Shown: piece by piece, positions 6,520 to 13,565 of the stretch
Numbering within the stretch: position 1 is the first letter of the stretch
How the letters are laid out: each line of letters starts with the position of its first letter
NCBI GenBank assembly: GCA_030731635.1
Contig: JANQTR010000152.1
Location: forward strand, 1 to 14,417
DNA: 14,417 nucleotides
Origin: Erythrobacter sp.
Lineage (GTDB): Bacteria > Pseudomonadota > Alphaproteobacteria > Sphingomonadales > Sphingomonadaceae
Direction of reading: 5' to 3'
Made by a program: the position numbers and the translations under genes
The notes under the pieces: model-generated
The model's input: the letters and a program-made list of their open reading frames with translations, nothing else
Told to the model about the DNA's origin: nothing
Database searches by the model: none

Positions 6520-7149
6520 ATGAACTACGTCACCGCTGCTCACGACCATGATGAGGGCTTCGATCCGGAAAACCCGATGGGCAAACCTGATGTGCCCGAC
6601 CATGTGCAGGACGCGATCCGCACCCTTATTGCCTGGGCGGGTGACGATCCGGCCCGCGAAGGCCTGCGCGACACCCCAAAGCGTGTCGGTCGGGCGTGGC
6701 TGGAATATTGCGAAGGGTACAAGGAAGACCCCGCGATCCACCTGTCGCGCATCTTTGAAGAGGTGGGCGGGTACGACGAGATCGTGCTGCTGAAAGGCAT
6801 TCCGTTCCAATCGCATTGCGAACACCATATGGCCCCGATCATCGGCACGGCGTCGATTGCCTATCTTCCCAACAAGAAGGTGGTTGGCATTTCCAAGCTT
6901 GCACGCGTGCTGCACGGCTATGCCCAGCGCTTGCAGATCCAGGAACGGCTGACTGCCGAAGTCGCCAGCTGTATCTGGGACAACCTTGACCCGCACGGCG
7001 TGGCCGTGGTGATCGAGGCGCAGCATGGCTGCATGACGGGGCGCGGGGTCAAGACACCGGGTGTTGGCATGATCACCAGCCGCGTGCTCGGCTGCTTCCT
7101 CGACGATCATCGCAGCCGCAAGGAAGTGATGAGCCTGATGGGCTATTGA
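6520..7149 (+). CDS. folE: GTP cyclohydrolase I
   Basis: FolE converts GTP to 7,8-dihydroneopterin triphosphate, the first step of folate (and pterin) synthesis, as a cytosolic homodecamer. The 209-aa protein contains LLKGIPFQSHCEHHMAPIIG (90-109) and EAQHGCMTGRGV (166-177). The zinc ligands C100, H103 and C171 keep the same spacing as C110, H113 and C181 of the E. coli enzyme, so this is a zinc-dependent FolE1. SKLARVLHGYAQRLQIQERL (125-144) is also canonical. ATG 6520 is chosen over the in-frame TTG at 6448 because the extra 24 residues are Arg-rich and unlike the family; the ribosome site (GAAGAAAG) is weak. The gene stands alone, divergent from the metallopeptidase and 92 nt before the cytochrome pair. 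Confidence 0.97.
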   Translation: MNYVTAAHDHDEGFDPENPMGKPDVPDHVQDAIRTLIAWAGDDPAREGLRDTPKRVGRAWLEYCEGYKEDPAIHLSRIFEEVGGYDEIVLLKGIPFQSHCEHHMAPIIGTASIAYLPNKKVVGISKLARVLHGYAQRLQIQERLTAEVASCIWDNLDPHGVAVVIEAQHGCMTGRGVKTPGVGMITSRVLGCFLDDHRSRKEVMSLMGY

Positions 7150-7172
7150 TCAAGCTGGGATTGCGGAGCGAA

Positions 7173-7201
7173 TTGCTTGGCGGACCAAAGCTGTCTAGCG
7201 T
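7173..7201 (+). promoter_or_regulatory. Candidate promoter for the cytochrome pair
   Basis: TTGCTT at 7173-7178 and TAGCGT at 7196-7201 are spaced by 17 bp. Transcription would start near 7208, giving a leader of about 34 nt before ATG 7242 that contains GGAG at 7234-7237. Found by eye only. Confidence 0.35.
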
Positions 7202-7241
7202 GTTGTTTGGGAATTGCCCGAAGCCCCAAATATGGAGCAAA

Positions 7242-7739
7242 ATGAACATGGTCCGCAACTACGCCTCTCGTCTTGTGATCGCCGCCGCCCTTGCAGGCAT
7301 TCTTGCCGCTTGTTCGAGCGAAACCCCGGCTGGCTCGTCCGCCGGGGCCGCTCCGGCAGTGCTGAAAGAACGGCACGACAATTTCGAAGAAATCGGTGAT
7401 GCCTTCAAGGCTGTGCGCGGTGAGCTGGAAAAGGGCGCGCCCGATTTCACTCTGATCGCCGCCAAGGCCGGTGACATCAACACCCGCGCGCAGCTGATCG
7501 AAAGCCATTTCCCGGCCGGCACCAGTGTCGAAGATGGCTTCAAGACTGAAGCCTTGCCTGCGATCTGGGCCAAGCCTGAAGAATTCAAGGCTGCATCGCA
7601 AAAGCTGATCGACGAAAGCGCCAAGCTGGCCACGATTGCGGGCGGGGGCGACGCCGCCGCCGTGGGCGCGCAGGCAAAGGCCATGGGCGGGACATGCAAG
7701 GGCTGCCACGATCAGTTCCGGCTCGACGACAAGAAGTAA
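7242..7739 (+). CDS. Class II cytochrome c (cytochrome c'-like) lipoprotein
   Basis: This 165-aa protein has a signal peptide ending in lipobox LAAC (21-24), so it should be a periplasmic lipoprotein. A Gly/Ser/Ala linker is followed by a helical domain with a single haem motif, CKGCH (152-156), close to the C-terminus, the defining layout of class II cytochromes c. In six-coordinate relatives (c-556) a Met four residues after a conserved Arg is the distal ligand. Here Arg44 is followed by Phe48 at that place, as in five-coordinate cytochromes c' that bind NO or CO. The start is ATG 7242 (or ATG 7248); GGAG at 7234-7237 serves either. The b-type cytochrome gene begins 3 nt after the stop, so the two probably act as an electron-transfer pair. 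The physiological partner is unknown. Confidence 0.88.
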   Translation: MNMVRNYASRLVIAAALAGILAACSSETPAGSSAGAAPAVLKERHDNFEEIGDAFKAVRGELEKGAPDFTLIAAKAGDINTRAQLIESHFPAGTSVEDGFKTEALPAIWAKPEEFKAASQKLIDESAKLATIAGGGDAAAVGAQAKAMGGTCKGCHDQFRLDDKK

Positions 7740-7742
7740 GCG

Positions 7743-8468
7743 GTGACGAGCAACCTGCCTGGTCAGGGGGTCGCGGCTGAACTGGGGGTCCCCGTGTCCG
7801 GTGGTTTGCCACCTGACCTTCGCGTCTGGGACCTGCTGCTTCGGCTTACCCATTGGAGTTTTCCGCTGCTGATCCTGGCGATGTGGTGGACGGCGGAAAA
7901 TTCCAAATGGGCCTGGCACCGACGATTGGGTCTGGTGCTGCTCGGCATTCTGCTGTTTCGCGTGCTGTGGGGGTTTGTCGGGCCTGAAACCGCGCGCTTT
8001 GCCAGCTTTGTCAGGGGGCCGCGTGCGGTGATCGCCTATCTGCGCGGGGCGTTGCCGGATACAGCGAACCGGATTGGGCATAGCCCGATTGGGGGGTGGA
8101 GCACTTTGGCACTGCTGGCTGCCATGCTGTTGCAGGTCAGCATGGGGTTGTTTGCGGGTGATCCGTTTGACGGGATGACCGGGCCGCTCAATCCGCTGGT
8201 CGGCGTGCTGACCGCGGATACAATCACCGAATTGCACGAGACGTTTTTCTGGGTTCTGGCCGGGTTGATCGGCCTGCACCTCAGCGCGATCGTCTTCTAC
8301 GCGGTCAAGGGCAATGATCTGGTCAGCCCGATGGTGAGCGGGGACCGCCCCCCGATGCAGGCGGTGGCAGGAATTGGCCCTACGCCATGGGTGCGCGGGC
8401 TGATTGCCGCGACGCTGGCCGCAGGCTTTGCGCTGTGGGTGGCATATGGCGCCCCGCCGCTGACCTGA
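7743..8468 (+). CDS. Cytochrome b561-like membrane protein
   Basis: This 241-aa protein belongs by pattern to the prokaryotic cytochrome b561 / Ni,Fe-hydrogenase b-subunit superfamily. The cytoplasmic N-terminus leads through VWDLLLRLTHW to the first membrane helix. About four helices form the core (near 38-50, 61-78, 117-136, 167-187), with an extra C-terminal hydrophobic segment (216-235). Candidate haem-ligand histidines are H37, H59, H113, H165 (ELHETFFW) and H179 (GLHLSAIVFY). The start is GTG 7743, 3 nt after the cytochrome c stop, implying translational coupling. Inference: it passes electrons between the quinone pool and the adjacent lipoprotein cytochrome c. No hydrogenase or other oxidoreductase subunit is nearby, so the pair is probably the whole unit. 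A strong terminator follows. Confidence 0.9.
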   Translation: MTSNLPGQGVAAELGVPVSGGLPPDLRVWDLLLRLTHWSFPLLILAMWWTAENSKWAWHRRLGLVLLGILLFRVLWGFVGPETARFASFVRGPRAVIAYLRGALPDTANRIGHSPIGGWSTLALLAAMLLQVSMGLFAGDPFDGMTGPLNPLVGVLTADTITELHETFFWVLAGLIGLHLSAIVFYAVKGNDLVSPMVSGDRPPMQAVAGIGPTPWVRGLIAATLAAGFALWVAYGAPPLT

Positions 8469-8487
8469 GATCGGGGCATTGGCTATG

Positions 8488-8527
8488 AAAAAGGGGCGCT
8501 TCCCATCGCCGGGAAGCGCCCCTTTTT
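8488..8527. terminator. Strong bidirectional terminator between the cytochrome b and peroxiredoxin genes
   Basis: A perfect 17-bp stem runs from AAAAAGGGGCGCTTCCC (8488-8504) to its complement at 8511-8527 around a 6-nt loop. A5 on one side and T5 on the other provide a U-tract on both strands. It lies 20 nt after the cytochrome b stop and 21 nt beyond the stop of the convergent peroxiredoxin gene. Confidence 0.96.
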
Positions 8528-8547
8528 CGTGACTGGCGAACCGAGCC

Positions 8548-9027
8548 TTACAGCTGGCCGAGCATGAATTCCGCGCTCGAAACCTTGAAGTCGCCGGGCT
8601 CTTCGATGTTGAGCTGTTCGACCACGCCATCATTGACCACCATCGAAAAACGCTGCCCGCGCTTGCCCATGCCGAAGCCCGAACCGTCCATGGTGAGCCC
8701 GATGGCCTCGACGAATTCGGCATTGCCATCAGCCAGCATGGTGATCGCATCGCTGCCCGATGCCTTGTTCCATGCACCCATCACGAAGGCATCATTGACT
8801 GCGGTGCCGACGATCTCGTCAACGCCCTTGGCTTTGAGGTCGGCGGCCTTTTCGACAAAGCCGGGCAGGTGCTTGGCCGAACAGGTCGGGGTAAAGGCGC
8901 CGGGCACCGAGAACAGGGCGACGCGCTTGCCTGCAAAATAGTCCGACGATTTGACCGCCTGCGGGCCTTCGGGCGTGGCTTTGACCAGCGTGACTTCGGG
9001 GAGAGTATCGCCAACGGAAATCGTCAT
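8548..9027 (-). CDS. Peroxiredoxin, Prx5 type, single cysteine
   Basis: Peroxiredoxins reduce hydrogen peroxide and organic hydroperoxides through a cysteine sulfenic acid. The 159-aa protein has the active-site motif PGAFTPTC (42-49), matching PxxxTxxC with peroxidatic C49, and GKRGQRFSMVV further on supplies a likely conserved Arg. Length and the F-T-P-T-C-S context place it in the Prx5 group. C49 is the only cysteine, so there is no intramolecular resolving Cys and reduction must come from an external thiol such as glutathione/glutaredoxin. ATG 9027 is preferred because the start MTISVGDTLPEVTL is standard for the family and AGAGGA lies 10 nt upstream; the frame continues to 9105 but that part overlaps the promoter. 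It is divergent from ahcY. Confidence 0.95.
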   Translation of the reverse strand: MTISVGDTLPEVTLVKATPEGPQAVKSSDYFAGKRVALFSVPGAFTPTCSAKHLPGFVEKAADLKAKGVDEIVGTAVNDAFVMGAWNKASGSDAITMLADGNAEFVEAIGLTMDGSGFGMGKRGQRFSMVVNDGVVEQLNIEEPGDFKVSSAEFMLGQL

Positions 9028-9066
9028 TATCTGTGCATCCTCTGTTATGCGGGGTGTCGAGCGCCC

Positions 9067-9094
9067 TCTATAGCGCGTGCGGCCCATTGGGCAA
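9067..9094 (-). promoter_or_regulatory. Candidate sigma-70 promoter for the peroxiredoxin gene
   Basis: On the - strand TTGCCC (9094-9089) and TATAGA (9072-9067) are separated by 16 bp. The -10 matches TATAAT at five of six positions. The leader before ATG 9027 would be about 33 nt. An AT-rich inverted repeat begins 9 bp upstream of the -35. Confidence 0.5.
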
Positions 9095-9103
9095 CAAATA
9101 GAC

Positions 9104-9123
9104 ATATAAAGATAAGTTTATAT
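9104..9123. promoter_or_regulatory. AT-rich inverted repeat, candidate ArsR-family (SahR-like) operator for ahcY
   Basis: ATATAAA (9104-9110) and TTTATAT (9117-9123) are perfect inverted copies around GATAAG. Counting the central T-A pair, 8 of 10 positions are symmetric. The 20-bp run has only two G/C bases in a GC-rich genome. It lies 81 bp upstream of the ahcY ATG, directly before a possible -35 (TTGCCC, 9124-9129; weak -10 TACGGG, 9147-9152). Size and AT-rich symmetry resemble ArsR/SmtB operators; SahR, an S-adenosylhomocysteine-responsive ArsR-family repressor, controls ahcY in many proteobacteria. Assignment to SahR is inference. Confidence 0.5.
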
Positions 9124-9204
9124 TTGCCCTTTGCCGAACGTGCGGCTACGGGCGTGTTTCATCAACTTACCCCGCCAAGCGCGCCTTCGCGCAGGAGAAT
9201 TATC

Positions 9205-10629
9205 ATGGCCACTCTCGCCGCTGCCCCGACCCAGGAATATGTCATCAAGGACATCGCGCTCGCCCGGTTTGGCCGCGATGAAATCCAGATTGCCGAAACC
9301 GAAATGCCCGGACTGATGGCACTGCGCGAAGAATATGGCGCTGCTCAGCCTTTGAAAGGCGCGCGCATCACCGGTTCGCTGCACATGACGATTCAGACCG
9401 CGGTGCTGATCGAAACGCTGGTGGCGCTCGGTGCAGAAGTGCGCTGGGCGACCTGCAATATCTTCTCGACCCAGGACCACGCCGCCGCCGCCATCGCCGA
9501 GCGCGGCATTCCGGTGTTCGCGATCAAGGGCGAAACGCTGTCAGATTACTGGGATTACGTGGGCCGCATCTTCGATTGGGCGACCGATGAAAACCCCGAC
9601 CGTACCACCAATCTGATCCTCGATGATGGTGGCGATGCGACCATGTTCGCACTCTGGGGCGCACGCATCGAAGCGGGCGAGGAAATGGGTGAGCCAGCCA
9701 ACGCCGAAGAAATCGAATTCCAGCGTGCGTTGAAGGCATTCGTCGCGGCCAAACCCGGCTACCTCACCAAGACGGTCAAGGCGATCAAGGGCGTTTCGGA
9801 AGAAACGACCACCGGCGTGATGCGGCTGTATCAGATCGCCAAGGCGGGCAAGCTTCCTTTCCCCGCGATCAACGTCAACGACAGCGTCACCAAGTCGAAG
9901 TTCGACAACCTTTATGGCTGTAAGGAATCGCTGGTCGACGCGATCCGCCGCGCGACTGACGTGATGCTGGCCGGCAAGGTCGCCTGCGTGGCCGGATACG
10001 GCGATGTCGGCAAGGGCTCGGCCGCCTCGCTGCGCGATGGCGGCGCGCGGGTGATGGTGACCGAAATCGATCCGATCTGCGCGTTGCAGGCCGCGATGGA
10101 CGGGTTTGAGGTCGTGACCATGGAAGACGCGGTCAAGCGCGCCGATATCTTTGTCACTGCCACCGGCAATGAAGACGTGATCACCGCCGATCACATGATG
10201 TCGATGAAGCCGATGGCGATTGTCTGCAATATCGGCCACTTTGACAGCGAGATTCAGATCAGCGCGCTCAACAACTACGACTGGAAGGAAATCAAGGAGG
10301 GCACCGACCTCGTGACCTTCCCAGATGGCAAGTCGATCCTCATCCTCGCGAAGGGACGCCTCGTGAACCTTGGCTGCGCCACCGGCCACCCCAGCTTTGT
10401 GATGAGCGCAAGCTTCACCAACCAGACCTTGGCGCAGATCGAACTGTTCACCAAGGCTGACGAATACGACAATGATGTCTATGTCTTGCCCAAGCATCTC
10501 GACGAAAAGGTTGCTGCGCTGCATCTGGAAAAGCTGGGCGTGAAGCTGACACAGTTGAGCCAAAAGCAGGCAAGCTACATCGGCGTGCCCGAAGCAGGCC
10601 CGTTCAAGCCTGATCACTACCGCTACTGA
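9205..10629 (+). CDS. ahcY: Adenosylhomocysteinase (S-adenosylhomocysteine hydrolase)
   Basis: AhcY splits S-adenosylhomocysteine into homocysteine and adenosine, removing the inhibitory product of SAM-dependent methylation and feeding the methionine cycle. It is a cytosolic NAD-dependent tetramer. The 474-aa protein matches the family throughout: GSLHMTIQTAVLIETL (56-71), the Rossmann motif GYGDVGKGSA (264-273), NIGHFDSEIQ and the family C-terminus ending in PDHYRY. The strong ribosome site AGGAG lies 7 nt before ATG 9205. The frame is open far upstream but that part overlaps the divergent peroxiredoxin gene antisense and is not real. A SahR-like operator lies upstream. A small hairpin after the stop lacks a T-run, so some read-through into divL is possible. 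Confidence 0.98.
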   Translation: MATLAAAPTQEYVIKDIALARFGRDEIQIAETEMPGLMALREEYGAAQPLKGARITGSLHMTIQTAVLIETLVALGAEVRWATCNIFSTQDHAAAAIAERGIPVFAIKGETLSDYWDYVGRIFDWATDENPDRTTNLILDDGGDATMFALWGARIEAGEEMGEPANAEEIEFQRALKAFVAAKPGYLTKTVKAIKGVSEETTTGVMRLYQIAKAGKLPFPAINVNDSVTKSKFDNLYGCKESLVDAIRRATDVMLAGKVACVAGYGDVGKGSAASLRDGGARVMVTEIDPICALQAAMDGFEVVTMEDAVKRADIFVTATGNEDVITADHMMSMKPMAIVCNIGHFDSEIQISALNNYDWKEIKEGTDLVTFPDGKSILILAKGRLVNLGCATGHPSFVMSASFTNQTLAQIELFTKADEYDNDVYVLPKHLDEKVAALHLEKLGVKLTQLSQKQASYIGVPEAGPFKPDHYRY

Positions 10630-10652
10630 TCCGGCGAATTCTCCCCTTTCTG

Positions 10653-10670
10653 CCCCGTTTTATCACGGGG
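10653..10670. other. Small hairpin between ahcY and divL, not a convincing terminator
   Basis: CCCCGT (10653-10658) and ACGGGG (10665-10670) form a perfect 6-bp stem with a 6-nt loop, 23 nt after the ahcY stop. No T-run follows on the + strand, so intrinsic termination would be weak. It may mark an mRNA 3' end or have no function. Confidence 0.35.
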
Positions 10671-10731
10671 TTGGGGGTGGGCGGGTTCATCGCCGTTGCA
10701 CTGGGGCGCAGGCGCGCATAGCTGGACAGTT

Positions 10732-13092
10732 ATGGACGTCTCGCCCCTTTCGCTTGTGTTGATCGCGCTCGTGCTTGCCGCCTGGGCTGTGGGCGCGGCG
10801 ATTGTTATTTTGCGTGCCAATCGCGGGATGAAGCGTGCCAAGGCATTAAAGACCAGTCTCAAGCGGATGCAGGCGCTGCTTGATGTCGCGCCTGCGCTGC
10901 CAATGGTAGTGCGGGTTGATGGTCGGATCGAAGCGCCTGACAAGTTGGCGCGACTGCTGGGCCTGCCGGCCATTCCGAAATACCTCAGCGAACTGGGGTC
11001 CGCAGCCGGCGGCGACCGGCTTGGTGGGTTTTCAACCGATCAGGTCGATCAATTGTGGGCGCGGGTGCAAGCGACGCAGAAAAGCGCAGCCCCGTTTCGG
11101 ATGGCGATCAATCTTCCCGGATCGCAACGCAGTCTTGCGCTGTTTGGCACGCTTGCCGATCCGCAAGTGTCCCCCGGCGGAGCGGCATTGGTGTGGGTGT
11201 TCGATTTCACCGAAAGCCACGCCGAACTCGCCCGCCTGCGTTCGGCAGCAGCCCGCGCGACGGGTGATTTCGCCGCGCTGGTCGGTCTGATCGAAGCCGC
11301 GCCAATGCCGATGTGGTTCCGCGGCAGCGACCTGACCTTGCAGCTGGTTAACCAGGCTTATGTCGATGCTGTCGGTGGGGAGAGCGCGCCTGATGTCGTA
11401 AAGGCGCAGATCGAACTGCTGGAGACCGAAAACGGCCGTACGCCGGCGGAAATCGCGGGCGCATCGCTACAAACACAGGACAAGTCCGAACGAATCGTTG
11501 CCGCCACCATCCACGGCGCGCGGCGCACCTTGCGGGTCAGCGATTTGCCGTTGGGGCACGAAGGTGTTGCAGGCTATGCCATCGATATCGAGGAGCAGCA
11601 GCAAGTTGCGCGTGAATTCCGGGCGTTCCGCGATGCCCAACGCGCGATGCTGGATCAGCTGTCGGTGGGCGTGGCGCAGTTTGATCCTGAGGAACGCCTG
11701 ACCTTTGCCAACCGGCCGTTCCGGCGGCTGTTCTCGCTGACCGATGAGGCGGTTGAGACGCACATACCTTTCGATCGGTTCATGGCCGAAGCGCGTGAGC
11801 GTGGGCGCACGCCCGAAGTGCGCGACTTTCCTGAATGGCGGCGCGAACGGCAGGCCTGGTTCGAAATGCGTGACACGGGCGAGGAAGCCTGGCCGCTGCC
11901 TGGCGGAACGCACCTGCGCGTGGTGGCCCAGCCGATGCCCGATGGCGGGCTGGTGCTGATCACCGAAGACCGCACCGAAAGCCTTGCGCTGTCGGCGGTG
12001 CGCGACACGCTACTGCGCACTCGCACAGCGACGCTCGATAGCTTGTTTGAAGCGCTAGCGATCTTTGCCCCTGATGGGTCAGTGCAGCTGTGGAACCGTA
12101 GCTTTGCGGGAACTTGGGGGCTGACGCCCGAACTGCTGGATCAGCACCCTAGCGCCGATGAATTGCTCAACGCGATTGGGCGCAATCTGGTTCATCCTGA
12201 AGAGGCAGAGTTGATCGGTGCGGCAGTGCGCGCGGCCACGCTCGACCGGCGCGAGAAGGGCGGGCAGGTTGATCTTGCCGATGGCCGCACCCTGCGCTTT
12301 GCCGGGATCCCGCTGCCCGATGGCAATGGGTTGCTGACGGTCCTTGATATAACCGCCTCGCAGAAAGCCGAGCAGGCTCTGCGCGACCGGGCCGAGGCAC
12401 TGGAGGAGGCTGACGCGGTGAAGGCGCGATTCCTTGCCAATATGTCATATGAGTTCCGCACGCCGCTGACCACGATTGGCGGCTATGCCGAACTGCTCAA
12501 AAGCGGGGTGGCGAGCGACCCGGCGCAGACGGGCGAGTATGTCGATGCAATCCTGAGCGCGGTTGAGCGGTTGACCGAGCAAGTCGAAAACGTGCTCGAC
12601 CTGTCGCAGAGCGAGGCGGGGCTGCTGCCCATCCGCAAGGAACCGGTCGATCTGCTCGATTTCCTAACGACGTTGGTGCGCGAACGTGAGGCAACGATCA
12701 TCGCAGCGGGGCTCAGCCTCGATTTGAAGGGCCGCCGAGGTCGGGTGGTGGAGGCTGATCCCCGCCAATTGGGCCGTGCGCTGGGCAATCTGCTCGATAA
12801 TGCAGTCACTGGTACGCCAGAAGGCGGACGGATCGTGATCGACCTCCGCAAATTGACCGCGCCCGAGGGAGCCGGTACCGTTATTGTGATTTCGGACAAT
12901 GGTCGAGGAATGACAGCACAGGAACTCGCCCGGGCGCAAGGTGGTACCCGGCCCGCAAGCGAGGGCGTTCCCGAACGGCGTACCGGACTTGGTATCCCAC
13001 TCGCTCGGCAGCTGATCGCGGCGCATGATGGGACGCTGGAGATTGCAAGCCGCAAAGGGGCAGGCACAACTGCAACAATCCACCTGCCATGA
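10732..13092 (+). CDS. divL: DivL-type cell-cycle pseudokinase: multi-PAS histidine-kinase homologue with Tyr in the H-box
   Basis: The 786-aa protein begins with one membrane helix (about 5-28), followed by PAS-like regions near 50-165 (degenerate), 183-290, 303-415 and 433-545, a short helical linker, a HisKA/DHp domain (about 561-630) and a HATPase_c domain to the C-terminus. The H-box reads NMSYEFRTPL, so Y573 replaces the usual phospho-acceptor His. The ATP domain looks intact: N-box GNLLDNAV (685-692), DNGRGM (722-727) and RTGLGIPLARQL (750-761). This combination defines DivL; Caulobacter DivL (769 aa) has Tyr550 at this place and modulates the CckA kinase, and so CtrA, in response to DivK. 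ATG 10732 is chosen as it precedes the membrane helix; an in-frame TTG at 10696 is the alternative. There is no clear ribosome site. The stop overlaps the tsaE start by 4 bp. Confidence 0.92.
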   Translation: MDVSPLSLVLIALVLAAWAVGAAIVILRANRGMKRAKALKTSLKRMQALLDVAPALPMVVRVDGRIEAPDKLARLLGLPAIPKYLSELGSAAGGDRLGGFSTDQVDQLWARVQATQKSAAPFRMAINLPGSQRSLALFGTLADPQVSPGGAALVWVFDFTESHAELARLRSAAARATGDFAALVGLIEAAPMPMWFRGSDLTLQLVNQAYVDAVGGESAPDVVKAQIELLETENGRTPAEIAGASLQTQDKSERIVAATIHGARRTLRVSDLPLGHEGVAGYAIDIEEQQQVAREFRAFRDAQRAMLDQLSVGVAQFDPEERLTFANRPFRRLFSLTDEAVETHIPFDRFMAEARERGRTPEVRDFPEWRRERQAWFEMRDTGEEAWPLPGGTHLRVVAQPMPDGGLVLITEDRTESLALSAVRDTLLRTRTATLDSLFEALAIFAPDGSVQLWNRSFAGTWGLTPELLDQHPSADELLNAIGRNLVHPEEAELIGAAVRAATLDRREKGGQVDLADGRTLRFAGIPLPDGNGLLTVLDITASQKAEQALRDRAEALEEADAVKARFLANMSYEFRTPLTTIGGYAELLKSGVASDPAQTGEYVDAILSAVERLTEQVENVLDLSQSEAGLLPIRKEPVDLLDFLTTLVREREATIIAAGLSLDLKGRRGRVVEADPRQLGRALGNLLDNAVTGTPEGGRIVIDLRKLTAPEGAGTVIVISDNGRGMTAQELARAQGGTRPASEGVPERRTGLGIPLARQLIAAHDGTLEIASRKGAGTTATIHLP

Positions 13093-13565
13093 ACGAAACC
13101 CGTACAGCTTTGCCCGATCTGACGGCCATGGCCGACTACGGCGCTGCAATCGCATCACAGTTGCGCGCGGGCGATGTGGTGGCGTTGACCGGCGGGCTAG
13201 GGGCGGGAAAAACCACGCTGGCGCGCGCGATCATTGCATCGCTTGGCCATAGGGGCGAGGTGCCATCGCCGACCTTCACCATCATTGAAACCTATGCCGC
13301 GCCGCCATTGCGGCTGCCAGTGGTGCACGCTGATTTCTACCGGTTGGAACACCCATCTGAACTCGTTGAAATCGGGCTGGATGATTACCGTGAGGATGCG
13401 GCGCTTCTGGCCGAATGGCCTGATCATGCAGGCGGGTTCGGGCATGAGCCGGGCTGCCTTGCGATCACACTTGAAGTGGATGAGGAATTGGTGGGGGAAA
13501 GCGGCGCTGGCGGACGGATTGCAATTGCCCGAGGCGGCGCGAATTGGGTAGGGCGGATGCCATGA
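13089..13565 (+). CDS. tsaE: tRNA threonylcarbamoyladenosine biosynthesis ATPase TsaE
   Basis: TsaE is the small ATPase that works with TsaB and TsaD to transfer threonylcarbamoyl to A37 of ANN-decoding tRNAs. The 158-aa protein has a Walker A motif GGLGAGKTT (35-43), then the family motifs PSPTFTII (59-66), HADFYRL (80-86) and LLAEWPD (106-112). The last 35 residues are Gly/Glu-rich and weakly conserved in appearance. ATG 13089 overlaps the divL TGA as ATGA, and its own stop overlaps the next ATG the same way, so translation of all three is probably coupled. It is normally essential, which would help hold the operon together. Confidence 0.95.
   Translation: MNETRTALPDLTAMADYGAAIASQLRAGDVVALTGGLGAGKTTLARAIIASLGHRGEVPSPTFTIIETYAAPPLRLPVVHADFYRLEHPSELVEIGLDDYREDAALLAEWPDHAGGFGHEPGCLAITLEVDEELVGESGAGGRIAIARGGANWVGRMP

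Noticed and set aside
7143..8777. A 544-codon open frame on the - strand across the cytochrome genes
   Set aside because: It is antisense to two well-supported genes and a terminator, and its Arg/Pro/Gln-rich translation is typical of the shadow frame of GC-rich coding DNA.
8869..9204. N-terminal extension of the ahcY frame by 112 codons
   Set aside because: It overlaps the peroxiredoxin gene antisense and both promoters; the ATG at 9205 has a strong ribosome site and the standard family N-terminus.
9101..9204. SAH or SAM riboswitch upstream of ahcY
   Set aside because: The leader is short and I could not fold it into the SAH, SAM-II, SAM-V or SAM/SAH consensus; the obvious structure is a DNA palindrome placed before the promoter. 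A covariance-model search would settle this.
9541..10617. A 358-codon open frame on the - strand opposite ahcY
   Set aside because: Antisense shadow of a highly conserved gene; the translation has no recognisable motif and no ribosome site was seen.
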